Shown piece by piece: positions 1-8,889 of a DNA stretch of 23,043 nucleotides. The stretch's first letter is position 1; each line of letters begins with the position of its first letter. Location: assembly GCA_027034965.1 (NCBI GenBank), contig JALVWL010000244.1, positions 1 to 23,043 on the forward strand, written 5' to 3'. The DNA is from Candidatus Omnitrophota bacterium (lineage in GTDB: Bacteria; Omnitrophota; Gorgyraeia; S143-82). Below the pieces are notes generated by a model. That model was not told the origin of the DNA, did no database searches, and was given only the letters and a program-made list of their open reading frames with translations. A program made the position numbers and the translations under genes.

Positions 1-510
1 TTGCGATTACCAAACAAGGAAGTTAGTAGCTCCCTCTCAAAGGTATTAATAGAATACCTTACGCAAAGCCTAAATCAAGAGAAGCGCACAGGCATACACG
101 TAGCGCTAAAGCAGGGCAATATAGATGATTTGCGAAGGGAACTTGAATCATTGTTTGCCTCACTGCCATATCATATACATATCAAAAATGAGATGGCAAA
201 GCAGGAAGGCTATTATACATCAGTGATATTCGCGTACCTACAGAGTATAGCAGATAGGGTAATCGGAGAGGATGTAACAAATAAGGGCAGGGCGGATATA
301 GTGGTAATGGTGCAGGATAAGATATACATCTTTGAAATAAAGGTAGACACAAACGAAAGCCCGATAAAGCAGATAAAAGAGAGGCAGTATTATAAGAAAT
401 ACGAGAATCAGAACAAGCCGATATATCTGATAGGGGTAAAGATAGATAGCAAAGAAAGGAACATAGTTGGGTTTGAATGGGAAAAAACTAAAAACGAAGA
501 ACCACAATGA
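1..510 (+). CDS. PD-(D/E)XK nuclease domain protein, 3' part only
   Basis: This open frame enters from the left window edge and ends at TGA 508-510, so only the C-terminal part of the gene is seen. The first codon is TTG but no ribosome site can be judged, and I treat it as internal. Residues about 90-120 carry the nuclease core: Asp99 in a GRADIVV strand, then Glu112-x-Lys114 in a FEIKV strand, the D-Xn-ExK pattern of the PD-(D/E)XK fold. Downstream residues (QIKERQYYKKY, then a hydrophobic PIYLIGVK strand) fit the C-terminal nuclease domain (DUF1703/PDDEXK_9) that usually follows an AAA-ATPase-like domain in one long protein. By that family precedent the missing part upstream would be the ATPase. 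The cellular role of such proteins is not established; they are often multicopy in genomes of uncultivated bacteria. The end of the gene runs into an AT-rich repeat that continues downstream. Confidence 0.75.
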   Translation: MRLPNKEVSSSLSKVLIEYLTQSLNQEKRTGIHVALKQGNIDDLRRELESLFASLPYHIHIKNEMAKQEGYYTSVIFAYLQSIADRVIGEDVTNKGRADIVVMVQDKIYIFEIKVDTNESPIKQIKERQYYKKYENQNKPIYLIGVKIDSKERNIVGFEWEKTKNEEPQ

Positions 511-766
511 AAATAACTAAAAACTAAAAGCTAAAAACTAAAAACCACAACTCAAAAGTAAAAACTGATTTTAATTTAGACAGGAGAGATAGATTTACAG
601 GGAGTAAGGTGTTGCGGAGGAACTGGGAACTTGGCCGACGATAAAGGGGTAAGGGAAAAAGGGATAAAATAAAAAGATTTAAGTTTTAAGCTGTGGTTTT
701 GACTTTTGAGATTTGACTTTTGAGTTATTTAAAATGCATAATCCGGGATAATATAAGGGGGGTAAT
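511..766. repeat. AT-rich spacer with degenerate inverted repeat arms
   Basis: No gene is seen. The left arm (about 515-566) is built from repeated 'ctaaaaa' units and contains 'ctcaaaagt'. The right arm (about 676-727) contains 'gtggtttt' and two copies of 'gacttttgag', i.e. the complement of left-arm words, so the two arms are degenerate inverted copies about 110 nt apart. The middle (580-665) is purine-rich without recognised content. The last part holds the likely promoter of the bamA operon. Confidence 0.5.
713..742 (+). promoter_or_regulatory. Predicted sigma70-type promoter of the bamA-lpx operon
   Basis: TTGACT (713-718) and CATAAT (737-742) are separated by 18 nt, each one base from consensus. 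Transcription would start near 749, giving a short leader of about 18 nt that contains the Shine-Dalgarno run AAGGGGGG (755-762) before ATG 767. The -35 lies inside the AT-rich inverted repeat, so a chance match is possible. Confidence 0.4.
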
Positions 767-3070
767 ATGAGACGAATGATTATTGGGATGGTGACTCTGT
801 TGGCTCTGATTGGGGTCCTGTTGACTGGTTTTGAGGGAACTGGCCTGGCCCAGGAAGGTAAGGTAATACGAGCGATAAAGATAACCGGAAATGAGACGAT
901 AAGCGATGAATCTATCCTGAACCGTATGCGTATGCGCATAGGTTCGGTATATTCTGAACAGGTGGTTGCCAAGGATATAAAGTCCCTTTATGCGACGGGC
1001 TACTTTTCAGATGTCCAAATATATCCAGAGGAGATCTCTGATGGGATAAGGTTGCAGGTGAAGGTCAAGGAGCGTCCGGTCCTCGGAAGGATTGTAATTG
1101 AGGGCAATCGCCGTATTCCAAAGAAAAAGATATTAGAGAAGCTTGAGCTGGAGAGGGGCCAATTTTTGGATGAGAGAAAGTTGAAGGATGCTATTGCGGC
1201 GATAAAGGAGCTCTATACTGAGAAAGGTTATCCGGTTGAGGTCTCTTACCGTTTTGGTCCGCCTGTGGATAGGGAGCGTGATCTCTACATAGAGATAAAA
1301 GAAGGCCAGCGCCAAAGGGTGGTGAGGATAGTTGTTAAGGGTAATCACCGCATAAAGCGTTCCAGGATATTGAAATTGATGGAGACAAAAAAGGCCTGGC
1401 TGTTTAACATCGGGGCGTTGAATGAGGAAAGGCTGCGCCTGGATGTAGAGAGGATAAAAGACTTTTATATAAACCAGGGATTTCTAGATGTGGATGTCTC
1501 TTACGATATCTCAGATTGGCGAAAACCAGGCCAGAAGGTGGTTACAATATTCATAAAGGAGGGCAAACAGTACAGAATAGGTTCTATCGATATAGAGGGC
1601 AATGAGGTGTTCTCAAAGCAGGAGCTGCTCTCCAGGGTTAAGGTGAAGATTGGGGATGTGTATAATCCGTCGAAGGTGGAGGAATCTGCGAGCAGGATTA
1701 GGGACAGATACTTTGAAGACGGTTACATATTTGCCAGGGTGGTGCCTCTGCCTTCTCTTGATTCCAGCACTGGAACTATCGACCTGTTGTTCCAGGTCCA
1801 GGAGGGCAAGATAGCCTATGTGAATGAGGTGATAATCGAGGGCAATGTCAAGACCAAGGATAAGGTGATAAGGAGGGAGATTAGAATATACCCAGGAGAT
1901 AGATTTGACGGCAGGAAACTGCGCAGGAGCCTGCAGAGGCTTATGAATCTGGGTTATTTTGAAGAGGTGAACTACGACATAAGGGATACTGAGGATCCAG
2001 ATAGGAAGGACCTGATAATAAAGGTGAAAGAGGCCCAGACGGGTGAGTTTTCGTTCGGCGCCGGTTATAGCACAGTGGACAAGTTCGTCGGATTTGTTAG
2101 GGTTTCCCAGAACAATTTCGATATTACTAGGTGGCCTACCTTTACCGGCGGGGGGCAGAAGTTGAGCGTTATGTACGAGAAGGGCTCGGATAAGGAGGAC
2201 TATGCCCTTAGTTTTACCGAGCCATGGCTTATGGACAGGCCGATTTCGGCTGGCTTTGATCTCTATAAGTCTTCACACGACCGGGAGACGGATGTGGGAT
2301 ATGGTTATGACGAGGAGAGAAAAGGCCTTAACTTGAGGCTTGGACGGGAACTAGGGGAGTACACCAGGATTGATGGAAACCTGAGGTTTGAGCAGGTAGA
2401 TATCACGGATGTCTCTGATTCTGCTAGCAATGATCTAAAGAGAGAAGAGGGGAAGAATAATGTCCATACCTTGGGCGTAAAGTGGGTAAACGACCATCGC
2501 GACAATTATGCCGCACCTAAAGAGGGTTATTACTTAAGCCTATCAGGAGACCTTGCAGGGGGGCTGTTATCTGGGGATAAGGATTTCTATAGATTCTTTG
2601 TGGACGCCAGGTACTATATGCCTTTTATTGGTGAGGATAACGTCTTGTCCTTCAGGTTAAGGGTTGGCCTTGAGGACAATTACGGTGATTCTGATTGGGT
2701 GCCTATCTACGAGAGGTTTTTTGCAGGAGGCGCCTATACGATAAGGGGTTATAGGGAGAGGAAGGTAAGTCCCTTGGATGCCAATACAGGCGATCCTGTT
2801 GGAGGAGAGTCTATGCTCGTTGGCAATATAGAGTACACTGTCCCTGTGCTGGAATATGTGAAGCTGGCAGGGTTCTTTGATTTTGGTAATGTCTGGGAGG
2901 ATCTGGGAGACTTTTTATCGGATGAATTGTATTACAGCGTTGGGTTGGGGGTTAGGATTAAAACACCTATAGGTCCAATGAAACTGGATTACGGCTATCC
3001 TCTAAAGGAAGAACCAGGTACTGATAAAAAGCGTGGCAGGTTCCACTTTAGTGTGTCCCAGGGTTTTTAG
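767..3070 (+). CDS. bamA: Outer membrane protein assembly factor BamA
   Basis: BamA is the central outer-membrane insertase that folds beta-barrel proteins. The 767-residue product has an N-terminal signal peptide (about 1-28, hydrophobic core then Ala-Gln), then five POTRA repeats recognisable by recurring 'I.I.GN..' starts at about residues 33, 102, 183, 273 and 355. A C-terminal 16-strand barrel (Bac_surface_Ag) spans about 430-767. The barrel contains the conserved loop-6 RGY motif at 660-662 and ends in phenylalanine (SVSQGF), the beta-signal expected for an outer-membrane barrel. Length is normal for the family. ATG 767 has a strong ribosome site. It is followed by ompH and lpx genes, the classic diderm arrangement, which supports the assignment. 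Nothing in the sequence looks broken. Confidence 0.96.
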   Translation: MRRMIIGMVTLLALIGVLLTGFEGTGLAQEGKVIRAIKITGNETISDESILNRMRMRIGSVYSEQVVAKDIKSLYATGYFSDVQIYPEEISDGIRLQVKVKERPVLGRIVIEGNRRIPKKKILEKLELERGQFLDERKLKDAIAAIKELYTEKGYPVEVSYRFGPPVDRERDLYIEIKEGQRQRVVRIVVKGNHRIKRSRILKLMETKKAWLFNIGALNEERLRLDVERIKDFYINQGFLDVDVSYDISDWRKPGQKVVTIFIKEGKQYRIGSIDIEGNEVFSKQELLSRVKVKIGDVYNPSKVEESASRIRDRYFEDGYIFARVVPLPSLDSSTGTIDLLFQVQEGKIAYVNEVIIEGNVKTKDKVIRREIRIYPGDRFDGRKLRRSLQRLMNLGYFEEVNYDIRDTEDPDRKDLIIKVKEAQTGEFSFGAGYSTVDKFVGFVRVSQNNFDITRWPTFTGGGQKLSVMYEKGSDKEDYALSFTEPWLMDRPISAGFDLYKSSHDRETDVGYGYDEERKGLNLRLGRELGEYTRIDGNLRFEQVDITDVSDSASNDLKREEGKNNVHTLGVKWVNDHRDNYAAPKEGYYLSLSGDLAGGLLSGDKDFYRFFVDARYYMPFIGEDNVLSFRLRVGLEDNYGDSDWVPIYERFFAGGAYTIRGYRERKVSPLDANTGDPVGGESMLVGNIEYTVPVLEYVKLAGFFDFGNVWEDLGDFLSDELYYSVGLGVRIKTPIGPMKLDYGYPLKEEPGTDKKRGRFHFSVSQGF

Positions 3071-3150
3071 CTGGTTAATATCTTAATCTTGTGCTAAAAT
3101 TACTCTTTAAATTGTTGGGTTTGAGATTTAGGATAGCAAAAGGAGGCGCT

Positions 3151-3666
3151 ATGAAAAGGATAGCTGCATTTTTGGCGTTGATGATGGTTGTGGGTTCTGC
3201 TTACTTGTTTGCTGGTGATTCTTCTCCGAAGATAGGAGTGATTTATCTTAGGAAGGTTTTCGATACATATCAGAAGACCATAGATTATGATAAGCAATTA
3301 AATGAAAAGGCCCAAAAGATACAGGCCAAAAAGGATGCCCTACAGAAAGAGATAGAGAAGATTCAGGCCAGCCTTGAGGTGGTGAGTAAGGAGGAGAAGG
3401 AGAAGAAGCTGAAGGAGTTGAGGGAAAAGCAGATGGAATTGCGGAATTATATGGTTGAGAGTATGCGCACGATAAATACGGAGAGAGAAAAATATATGCA
3501 AGAGATATTGAAGGATATCAAGCCCATCATTACGAATTATGCCAAGGAAAATGGCTATGATTTGATATTGAATGGTGATATGTTGTTGTATTCTAAAGAC
3601 GACAGTGACTTGACTGAGATAATGGTAAAGAAGCTTAATGAGGAATACAAGAAATCAAAGAAGTAA
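3151..3666 (+). CDS. skp: OmpH/Skp family periplasmic chaperone
   Basis: Skp (OmpH) is a periplasmic trimeric chaperone that holds unfolded outer-membrane proteins before delivery to BamA. The 171-residue product starts at ATG 3151, chosen over an upstream in-frame TTG at 3091 because AGGAGG lies at 3141-3146 and the following residues form a signal peptide (MKRIAAFLALMMVVGSAYLFA, cut near residue 21). The mature protein opens with the family's 'KIGVIYLRKVFDTY' strand, followed by a long charged Lys/Glu-rich coiled coil (about residues 50-115, the Skp tentacles), then a C-terminal segment ending in a conserved 'YDLILNGDMLLY' strand that completes the small beta body. Length fits the family. 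It sits 80 nt after bamA and 38 nt before lpxD, the standard order in many diderm genomes. Confidence 0.93.
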   Translation: MKRIAAFLALMMVVGSAYLFAGDSSPKIGVIYLRKVFDTYQKTIDYDKQLNEKAQKIQAKKDALQKEIEKIQASLEVVSKEEKEKKLKELREKQMELRNYMVESMRTINTEREKYMQEILKDIKPIITNYAKENGYDLILNGDMLLYSKDDSDLTEIMVKKLNEEYKKSKK

Positions 3667-3704
3667 TCGATATCTGTATTTGCTAACAATTGAGGGGTTT
3701 TATT

Positions 3705-4793
3705 ATGGTCGGTAGTGAAGTTCTGCCTCGCCAGATAAAGGCTGAAGAGATAGCAGAGATTGTTTCGGGTAAGGTGATAGGGAATCCGGATGTGACGGTT
3801 ACCGGAATATCAGGAATTAAGGAGGCAACCAAAGGTGATGTTACCTTTCTAGCCAATCAAAAGTACATTCAATTGTTAGAATCTACTCAGGCCTCTGTGA
3901 TAATTACCTCTCCTGATATGAATATCCCCCAGGGCATTGATAAGACGTTTATTCTTACCGATAATCCGTCTCTTGCCTTTGCAAAGCTGGTAGAGTATTG
4001 GTTCCCTCAAGAGGTCGACCACCCCAAAGGGGTTCACCCGACGGCGATTATTGGCAAGGATGTCGTTCTGGGGAAGAATGTTGCTATTGGGGCCTACGTA
4101 ATTATTGAAAAGGGTGTTGAGATTGGCGACAATACTATCATCTATGCCGGCACTTATATAGGCCATGACACCAAGATAGGCAGTGACTGTCTTATCTACC
4201 CCAACGTCTCTATACGCGAGCGCATATCTATTGGAAATAGGGTGATTATACATAGCGGAACGGTGATAGGTAGTGATGGATTTGGTTTTGCTACTGTTAA
4301 GGGCGTGCATCACCGGATACCCCAGATTGGCACGGTAGTTATTGAAGACGATGTGGAGATAGGGGCAAATGTTACCATAGATAGGGCGCGTTTTGATAAG
4401 ACGATCATAGGCAGGGGGACCAAGATAGACAATCTTGTGCAGATTGCCCACAATGTGGTTATAGGAGAGAATTCTATAATTGTTGCCCAGGCCGGTATAT
4501 CTGGAAGTACGATTATAGGTAAAGGGGTTATTTTGGCTGGTCAGGCCGGTGTGGTCGGGCACATATCTATTGGCGATGGTTCTATTGTAGGGGCTCAGTC
4601 AGGTGTCACAAAGTCGGTTCCGCCTGGTACTGTTGTCCTGGGATCTCCTGCGCGTCCAATAAGTATCACAAAGCGCATAATTGCCTCTATCCCTTCCCTG
4701 CCTGATATGAAGAAGACCGTGGAGCGGCTTATTCGAAGGGTCCAGGAACTGGAAGAGAAATTGTCTTCGGAAGGGAAAAAGAGGAGTAAGTGA
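3705..4793 (+). CDS. lpxD: UDP-3-O-acylglucosamine N-acyltransferase LpxD
   Basis: LpxD transfers a 3-hydroxyacyl chain from acyl carrier protein to the 2-amino group of UDP-3-O-acyl-glucosamine, the third lipid A step, in the cytoplasm. ATG 3705 is preferred over in-frame TTG 3690 because GAGGGG (3692-3697) is a well-spaced ribosome site for it, giving 362 residues. The N-terminal domain (about 1-105) is the uridine-binding LpxD domain. From about residue 108 on there are many hexapeptide repeats of a left-handed beta helix (IGKDVV, LGKNVA, IGDNTI and so on). The catalytic histidine is in 'DNLVQIAHNVVIG' (His249), matching E. coli His239. The C-terminus ends in a helical segment (SLPDMKKTVERLIRRVQELEEKL) used for trimer packing. 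The next gene starts 3 nt downstream. Confidence 0.95.
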   Translation: MVGSEVLPRQIKAEEIAEIVSGKVIGNPDVTVTGISGIKEATKGDVTFLANQKYIQLLESTQASVIITSPDMNIPQGIDKTFILTDNPSLAFAKLVEYWFPQEVDHPKGVHPTAIIGKDVVLGKNVAIGAYVIIEKGVEIGDNTIIYAGTYIGHDTKIGSDCLIYPNVSIRERISIGNRVIIHSGTVIGSDGFGFATVKGVHHRIPQIGTVVIEDDVEIGANVTIDRARFDKTIIGRGTKIDNLVQIAHNVVIGENSIIVAQAGISGSTIIGKGVILAGQAGVVGHISIGDGSIVGAQSGVTKSVPPGTVVLGSPARPISITKRIIASIPSLPDMKKTVERLIRRVQELEEKLSSEGKKRSK

Positions 4794-4796
4794 TTT

Positions 4797-6119
4797 ATGG
4801 CAAATCAACATACTATCAGTAAGGCGGTTTCTATAGAGGGGGTTGGTCTACATAGTGGGGAGCGCATAAGGCTTACACTAGAGCCAGCTCCAGAAAATAG
4901 TGGTATAAATTTTGTCAGGATGGATGTTGATCCATCGGTAAAGATTCCGGCCCGTATAGATTATGTTCTTGATTATCAGAAGGCCCCGAGGAGAACGGCC
5001 TTATCCAAGGATGGGATAGAGGTGCATACGATTGAGCACCTTATGTCGGCTGTTTATGGGCTAGGTATTGATAATCTCCTGGTAAAGATGGAGGGGATAG
5101 AGGTCCCTGGGCTTGACGGAAGTACTCAGGCGTTTGTTGACCTTATAAAGGATGCAGGTGTAGTTGAACAGTCTGCCAGGCGTCAGGAGTTTGCCTTAAA
5201 GGAGCCTGTGTTTGTGGATAATGGCAATGGTATAAGCATTGTTGCCCTGCCTTATAATGGGCTTAAGATTTCTTATACGCTGTCTTATCCGGACACCTTT
5301 GTTGGCAGTCAGTATATGTCTATAGAGCTGACCCCTGAGACGTTCGTTGAGGAGATTGCCCCTGGCAGGACGTTTTGTCTGGAAAAGGAGGCAGAGGAAC
5401 TACGCAAGATGGGGCTGGGTAAGGGCGCAGACTATACCAATACCCTGGTTATCAGCCAGACGGGTATTAAGGAGAATAAACTGCGCTTTGAGAACGAGTT
5501 TGTCAGGCATAAGATATTGGACCTGATAGGTGATATCTCTCTCCTGGGCACAGGGCTTAAGGCCCATATAATCGCAATAAAGAGCGGCCATTATGTGAAT
5601 ATAAAACTGGTAGAAAAGATATTCCGTCAAAAAGAGAGGGCCGAGCAGGCCGCCTTGAAATCAGTGACGGATTTTGACCCCAGGGGACTGGATGTCTTGG
5701 AGGTAACGGATATAATGAAGATATTGCCTCACAGGTATCCTTTTCTACTGGTGGACAGAATCGTAGAGATGGAGGAAGGCAAGCGCGCTGTAGGCGTTAA
5801 AAGCGTTACAATGAACGAATACTTCTTTGTAGGGCATTTCCCTGGAAGGCCGGTAATGCCGGGAGTGCTTATTATAGAGGCTATGGCTCAGGTAGCAGGC
5901 GTACTTATGTTGTCCAATCCAAGGCATAAAGGGAAGCTAGCCTACTTTATGGGTATAAATAATGTAAAGTTTAGACGGCCGGTCTTGCCTGGAGATACGC
6001 TTGAGATGGAGGTCGTGGTTACCCGTATTCGTTCCCGCACCGGACAGATACAGGGCTATGCTCGTGTTGATGGTAATGTGGTCGCAGAGGCCGAGCTTAT
6101 GTTTGCCATAGTCGATTAG
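4797..6119 (+). CDS. lpxC-fabZ: Bifunctional LpxC deacetylase / FabZ dehydratase fusion
   Basis: The N-terminal part (about 1-285) is LpxC, the zinc-dependent UDP-3-O-acyl-GlcNAc deacetylase that commits the cell to lipid A. The C-terminal part (about 300-440) is FabZ, the (3R)-hydroxyacyl-ACP dehydratase. LpxC metal and catalytic residues fall almost at E. coli numbering: Glu80-His81 (HTIEHL), His238 and Asp242 (HKILD), His265 (KSGHYVN). FabZ shows 'LPHRYPFLLVDRI', catalytic His347 in GHFPGRPVMPG, and Glu361 in the IIEAMAQ helix. Both active sites look complete. LpxC-FabZ fusions are known, notably in Bacteroidetes; the joined enzymes compete for the same hydroxyacyl-ACP pool, so the fusion may balance lipid A and phospholipid synthesis. 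The start ATG follows lpxD by 3 nt, and lpxA follows by 8 nt. Confidence 0.96.
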   Translation: MANQHTISKAVSIEGVGLHSGERIRLTLEPAPENSGINFVRMDVDPSVKIPARIDYVLDYQKAPRRTALSKDGIEVHTIEHLMSAVYGLGIDNLLVKMEGIEVPGLDGSTQAFVDLIKDAGVVEQSARRQEFALKEPVFVDNGNGISIVALPYNGLKISYTLSYPDTFVGSQYMSIELTPETFVEEIAPGRTFCLEKEAEELRKMGLGKGADYTNTLVISQTGIKENKLRFENEFVRHKILDLIGDISLLGTGLKAHIIAIKSGHYVNIKLVEKIFRQKERAEQAALKSVTDFDPRGLDVLEVTDIMKILPHRYPFLLVDRIVEMEEGKRAVGVKSVTMNEYFFVGHFPGRPVMPGVLIIEAMAQVAGVLMLSNPRHKGKLAYFMGINNVKFRRPVLPGDTLEMEVVVTRIRSRTGQIQGYARVDGNVVAEAELMFAIVD

Positions 6120-6127
6120 CGTAAGGA

Positions 6128-6922
6128 ATGGGCACGCAGATTCATTCAACAGCAATCGTCTCAGAGAAGGCCTATATAGGGGTCGATGTGGAGATAGGTC
6201 CGTATGCGGTTATTGAAGATTTTGTGGTACTAAAAGACCGAGTCAAACTTGGACCTCACGTGCACATTAGCGGCCGCACTGAGATAGGTGAGGGCACAAG
6301 GATATTTACAGGCGCGGCCATTGGAAATATCCCTCAGGATCTAAAGTTTTCAGGAGAAGAGACCTACCTGATTATAGGAAGAGATAATATCATCCGTGAA
6401 TATGTTATGATAAATCCTGGCACCACTGCTACCGGAAAGACTGTTATAGGGGATGGTAACTTGCTTATGGCCTATGTGCATATTGCCCACGACTGTAGGG
6501 TAGGGAATAATTGTATTATAGCGAATGTAGGTACTCTGGCGGGTCATGTTGAGGTAGGCGATAATGTGGTTATCGGAGGGCTTACGGCGATACATCAGTT
6601 TGTCAAGATAGGCGATTTTGCAATCCTGGGGGGCTGTTCTAAAGTCGTGCAGGATGTGCCGCCCTTTGCTATGGTGGATGGCCATCCGGCAAGGATATTT
6701 TCCATAAACAAGGTTGGACTTAGAAGGGCGGGTTTCTCATCGGAGGATATACGGGTTATCCACCGCAGTTTTGATATATTATTTATGTCTGGTCATACGA
6801 GAGAGAGGGCAAGGGAGCTTGTCCTTGAGGCCTTCCCTAATAATAAGTATGTCCAGATGATACTGGACTTTATAACCACTTCTACACGCGGCATATGTCG
6901 GAGCAAAAGCGTATTGGATTGA
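6128..6922 (+). CDS. lpxA: Acyl-ACP--UDP-N-acetylglucosamine O-acyltransferase LpxA
   Basis: LpxA adds a 3-hydroxyacyl chain to the 3-OH of UDP-GlcNAc, the first lipid A step. The 264-residue protein is the usual length. Residues 1-190 are hexapeptide repeats of a left-handed beta helix. The catalytic histidine is His121 in 'YVHIAHDCRVG' (E. coli His125), followed by the family's GTLAGHVEVGD and GGLTAIHQFVKIGD coils. A helical C-terminal domain begins near 'VDGHPARIFSINKVGLRRAGF' and ends around residue 250. The order lpxD-lpxC/fabZ-lpxA matches the conserved operon. The final 28 nt overlap the start of lpxI, suggesting translational coupling. No strong Shine-Dalgarno precedes ATG 6128 ('gtaaggaatg' only), so reinitiation after lpxC-fabZ is likely. 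Confidence 0.96.
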   Translation: MGTQIHSTAIVSEKAYIGVDVEIGPYAVIEDFVVLKDRVKLGPHVHISGRTEIGEGTRIFTGAAIGNIPQDLKFSGEETYLIIGRDNIIREYVMINPGTTATGKTVIGDGNLLMAYVHIAHDCRVGNNCIIANVGTLAGHVEVGDNVVIGGLTAIHQFVKIGDFAILGGCSKVVQDVPPFAMVDGHPARIFSINKVGLRRAGFSSEDIRVIHRSFDILFMSGHTRERARELVLEAFPNNKYVQMILDFITTSTRGICRSKSVLD

Positions 6923-7731
6923 TTGCAGGCAGTGGACGATTTCCCATCCTCTGGGCTGAATCTGCAAGGCGTAGGGGTATAAAGATAATCTGTTTTGCCA
7001 TAAAGGGCAATACCTCATCCTCTATAAGGAGATATGTGGATAAACTGCTCTGGTTTGAGGTGAGGGAGTTTTCACGGCTTTTGTCTGCGATTCGAAAGTA
7101 CGAGCTCAGACAGATGGTGATGGCAGGTCAGATAAATCCATTTACGATATTTGATCCTAGGATATTTTTGGATGTCGAGATAAAAGAGCTCCTCGAGAAG
7201 ATAAAGGATAGACGCGCTGATACGGTCTTTACGGCTATAATAAATAGAATAGAGCAGGAGGGGGTTGAGTTTATTTCTTCGACCTCTTTTATGGATGAGT
7301 ATATACCGAGGGTCGGTACGCTCTCGGCCCTATCTCCTCAAGAAGACGAGTGGATGGACATATACTTTGGGCGGGATATAGCCAAGCAGATGGGACAGCT
7401 GGATATAGGTCAGACGGTTGTGGTCAAGGACAGGACAGTCCTGGCGGTTGAGGCGTTCGAAGGCACGAATCGCTGTATTATACGGGGCGGGGCATTGGCA
7501 TCGGGTGCCGTGGTTGTCAAGATGAGCAAACCGCACCAGGATCTGCGTTTTGATGTGCCTGTGGTTGGGATTAATACGCTTAAGGTTATGCTGATGGCCA
7601 GGGCGACTGTATTGGCGGTTGAGGCGGGTAGGACGATTATCCTGGATAGGTCCAGGTTCCTGCGTTCCGCGGATAGATTTGGAATAAAGGTAGCTGCAGT
7701 ACAGGGGGCAAAGAGTGAAATCGGTGGATGA
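6895..7731 (+). CDS. lpxI: UDP-2,3-diacylglucosamine pyrophosphatase LpxI
   Basis: LpxI hydrolyses UDP-2,3-diacylglucosamine to lipid X and UMP, the fourth lipid A step, replacing LpxH in many bacteria. The 278-residue product has the two-domain DUF1009 layout: an N-terminal 'IGLIAGSGRFPILWAESARRRG' segment (residues 5-26) and a C-terminal catalytic domain with 'GQTVVVKDRTVLAVEAFEGTNR' followed by a 'PHQDLRFDVPVVGINTLKVM' region carrying the conserved acidic and Gly-x-x-Thr residues. ATG 6895 lies inside the lpxA coding end. The stop overlaps the GTG start of tyrS by 17 nt. LpxB, expected next in the pathway, is not in this window. The lack of an lpxH here is consistent with LpxI being the pathway's hydrolase. 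Confidence 0.9.
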   Translation: MSEQKRIGLIAGSGRFPILWAESARRRGIKIICFAIKGNTSSSIRRYVDKLLWFEVREFSRLLSAIRKYELRQMVMAGQINPFTIFDPRIFLDVEIKELLEKIKDRRADTVFTAIINRIEQEGVEFISSTSFMDEYIPRVGTLSALSPQEDEWMDIYFGRDIAKQMGQLDIGQTVVVKDRTVLAVEAFEGTNRCIIRGGALASGAVVVKMSKPHQDLRFDVPVVGINTLKVMLMARATVLAVEAGRTIILDRSRFLRSADRFGIKVAAVQGAKSEIGG

Positions 7732-8875
7732 GCAATTGAAACTGATAAGGCGGGGGGCGGTAGAGATTATCCCTGAAAGGGAGCTAGTCGAGAGATTGCA
7801 AGAAGGCCGCAGCCTGCGTATAAAGGCGGGATTCGATCCCACTGCGCCGGATATACACCTTGGCCATACTGTATTGCTGTATAAGTTGAGGCAGTTTCAG
7901 GAACTTGGGCATAAGGTGGTGTTCCTTGTGGGCGATTTTACGGCCCGCATAGGGGATCCTACCGGCAGGAACGAACTTCGCAAACCGCTCTCTAAAGAAC
8001 AGATAGAGGAGAATGCTAGGACATATACAGAACAGGCCTTTAAGATACTCGATCCCAATAAGACAGAGATAATGTTTAATAGTTCCTGGTATGAGGGGAT
8101 GAGTCTTTCTGATTTCTCTAGAATAGCGGTTAATTATACGGTGGCCCGTCTCCTTGAGCGAGACGACTTTTCAAAACGATTTTCCTCGGGTCTGCCTATT
8201 ACGATATTGGAATTGCTATATCCATTGATACAGGGATATGATTCGGTGATGGTGAAGGCGGATGTCGAAATAGGGGGAACGGATCAGAAATTTAACCTGC
8301 TGGTGGGCAGGGCATTGCAGGAGGCATTTGGCCAGAGGCCTCAGATTATATTGACTATGCCTCTCTTAGAGGGTCTGGACGGGGTAAATAAGATGTCTAA
8401 GTCCCTGGGTAACTATGTGGGAATTACAGAGCCGCCCAGAGAGATATTTGGAAAGATAATGTCTATATCGGATGATTTGATGTATAGGTATTATGAGCTG
8501 TTGACTGATTACGACCTGAATGAAGTTAGACAGATGCATCCCAAGGAGGCCAAGCTTAGACTGGCCCAGGAGATGGTGGCCAGGTTTTATTCTGAGGATA
8601 TTGCCAGAAAAGAAAGGGAAGAGTTTGAAAGGGTCTTTTCTAGGAGACAGAGGCCTGAATCTGCACCTCGTTTTGTAATTGATACTCCCCAGCGGTTGAT
8701 AGATTTCCTGGTCGATAATGGATTGGTTTCTAGCAAGAACGAGGCTCGGAGATTGATACAGCAGGGGGGTGTGCAGTTGAATGGGAAGCGAATATCTGAT
8801 CCGTTTTTTACATTGGAACCAGGGGTAAAAGGGATTATGAGGATTGGCAAAAAGAGGTTTGTGGAGCTGGATTGA
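7715..8875 (+). CDS. tyrS: Tyrosyl-tRNA synthetase
   Basis: TyrRS charges tRNA-Tyr with tyrosine in the cytoplasm. The 386-residue protein shows class I signatures: HLGH at 48-51 (the HIGH motif) after 'AGFDPTAPDIHLGH', a GGTDQKFNLLVGR segment, and KMSKS at 226-230. An S4 RNA-binding domain occupies about residues 319-382 (LIDFLVDNGLVSSKNEARRLI, then GGVQLNGKRI). The layout and length fit the shorter TyrZ-like class rather than the 424-residue E. coli TyrS type. The start is GTG 7715, with AGGGGG at 7702-7707 as ribosome site; it lies inside lpxI in another frame, so coupling is likely. Its place between lipid A genes and unrelated genes says nothing about its role. Confidence 0.95.
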   Translation: MKSVDEQLKLIRRGAVEIIPERELVERLQEGRSLRIKAGFDPTAPDIHLGHTVLLYKLRQFQELGHKVVFLVGDFTARIGDPTGRNELRKPLSKEQIEENARTYTEQAFKILDPNKTEIMFNSSWYEGMSLSDFSRIAVNYTVARLLERDDFSKRFSSGLPITILELLYPLIQGYDSVMVKADVEIGGTDQKFNLLVGRALQEAFGQRPQIILTMPLLEGLDGVNKMSKSLGNYVGITEPPREIFGKIMSISDDLMYRYYELLTDYDLNEVRQMHPKEAKLRLAQEMVARFYSEDIARKEREEFERVFSRRQRPESAPRFVIDTPQRLIDFLVDNGLVSSKNEARRLIQQGGVQLNGKRISDPFFTLEPGVKGIMRIGKKRFVELD

Positions 8876-8889
8876 ATGAGAGGAGAGCA

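Noticed and set aside
3876..4562. 228-codon open frame antisense to lpxD
   Set aside because: It mirrors the hexapeptide-repeat coding pattern of lpxD, whose codon bias keeps the opposite frame open; no ribosome site or recognisable product.
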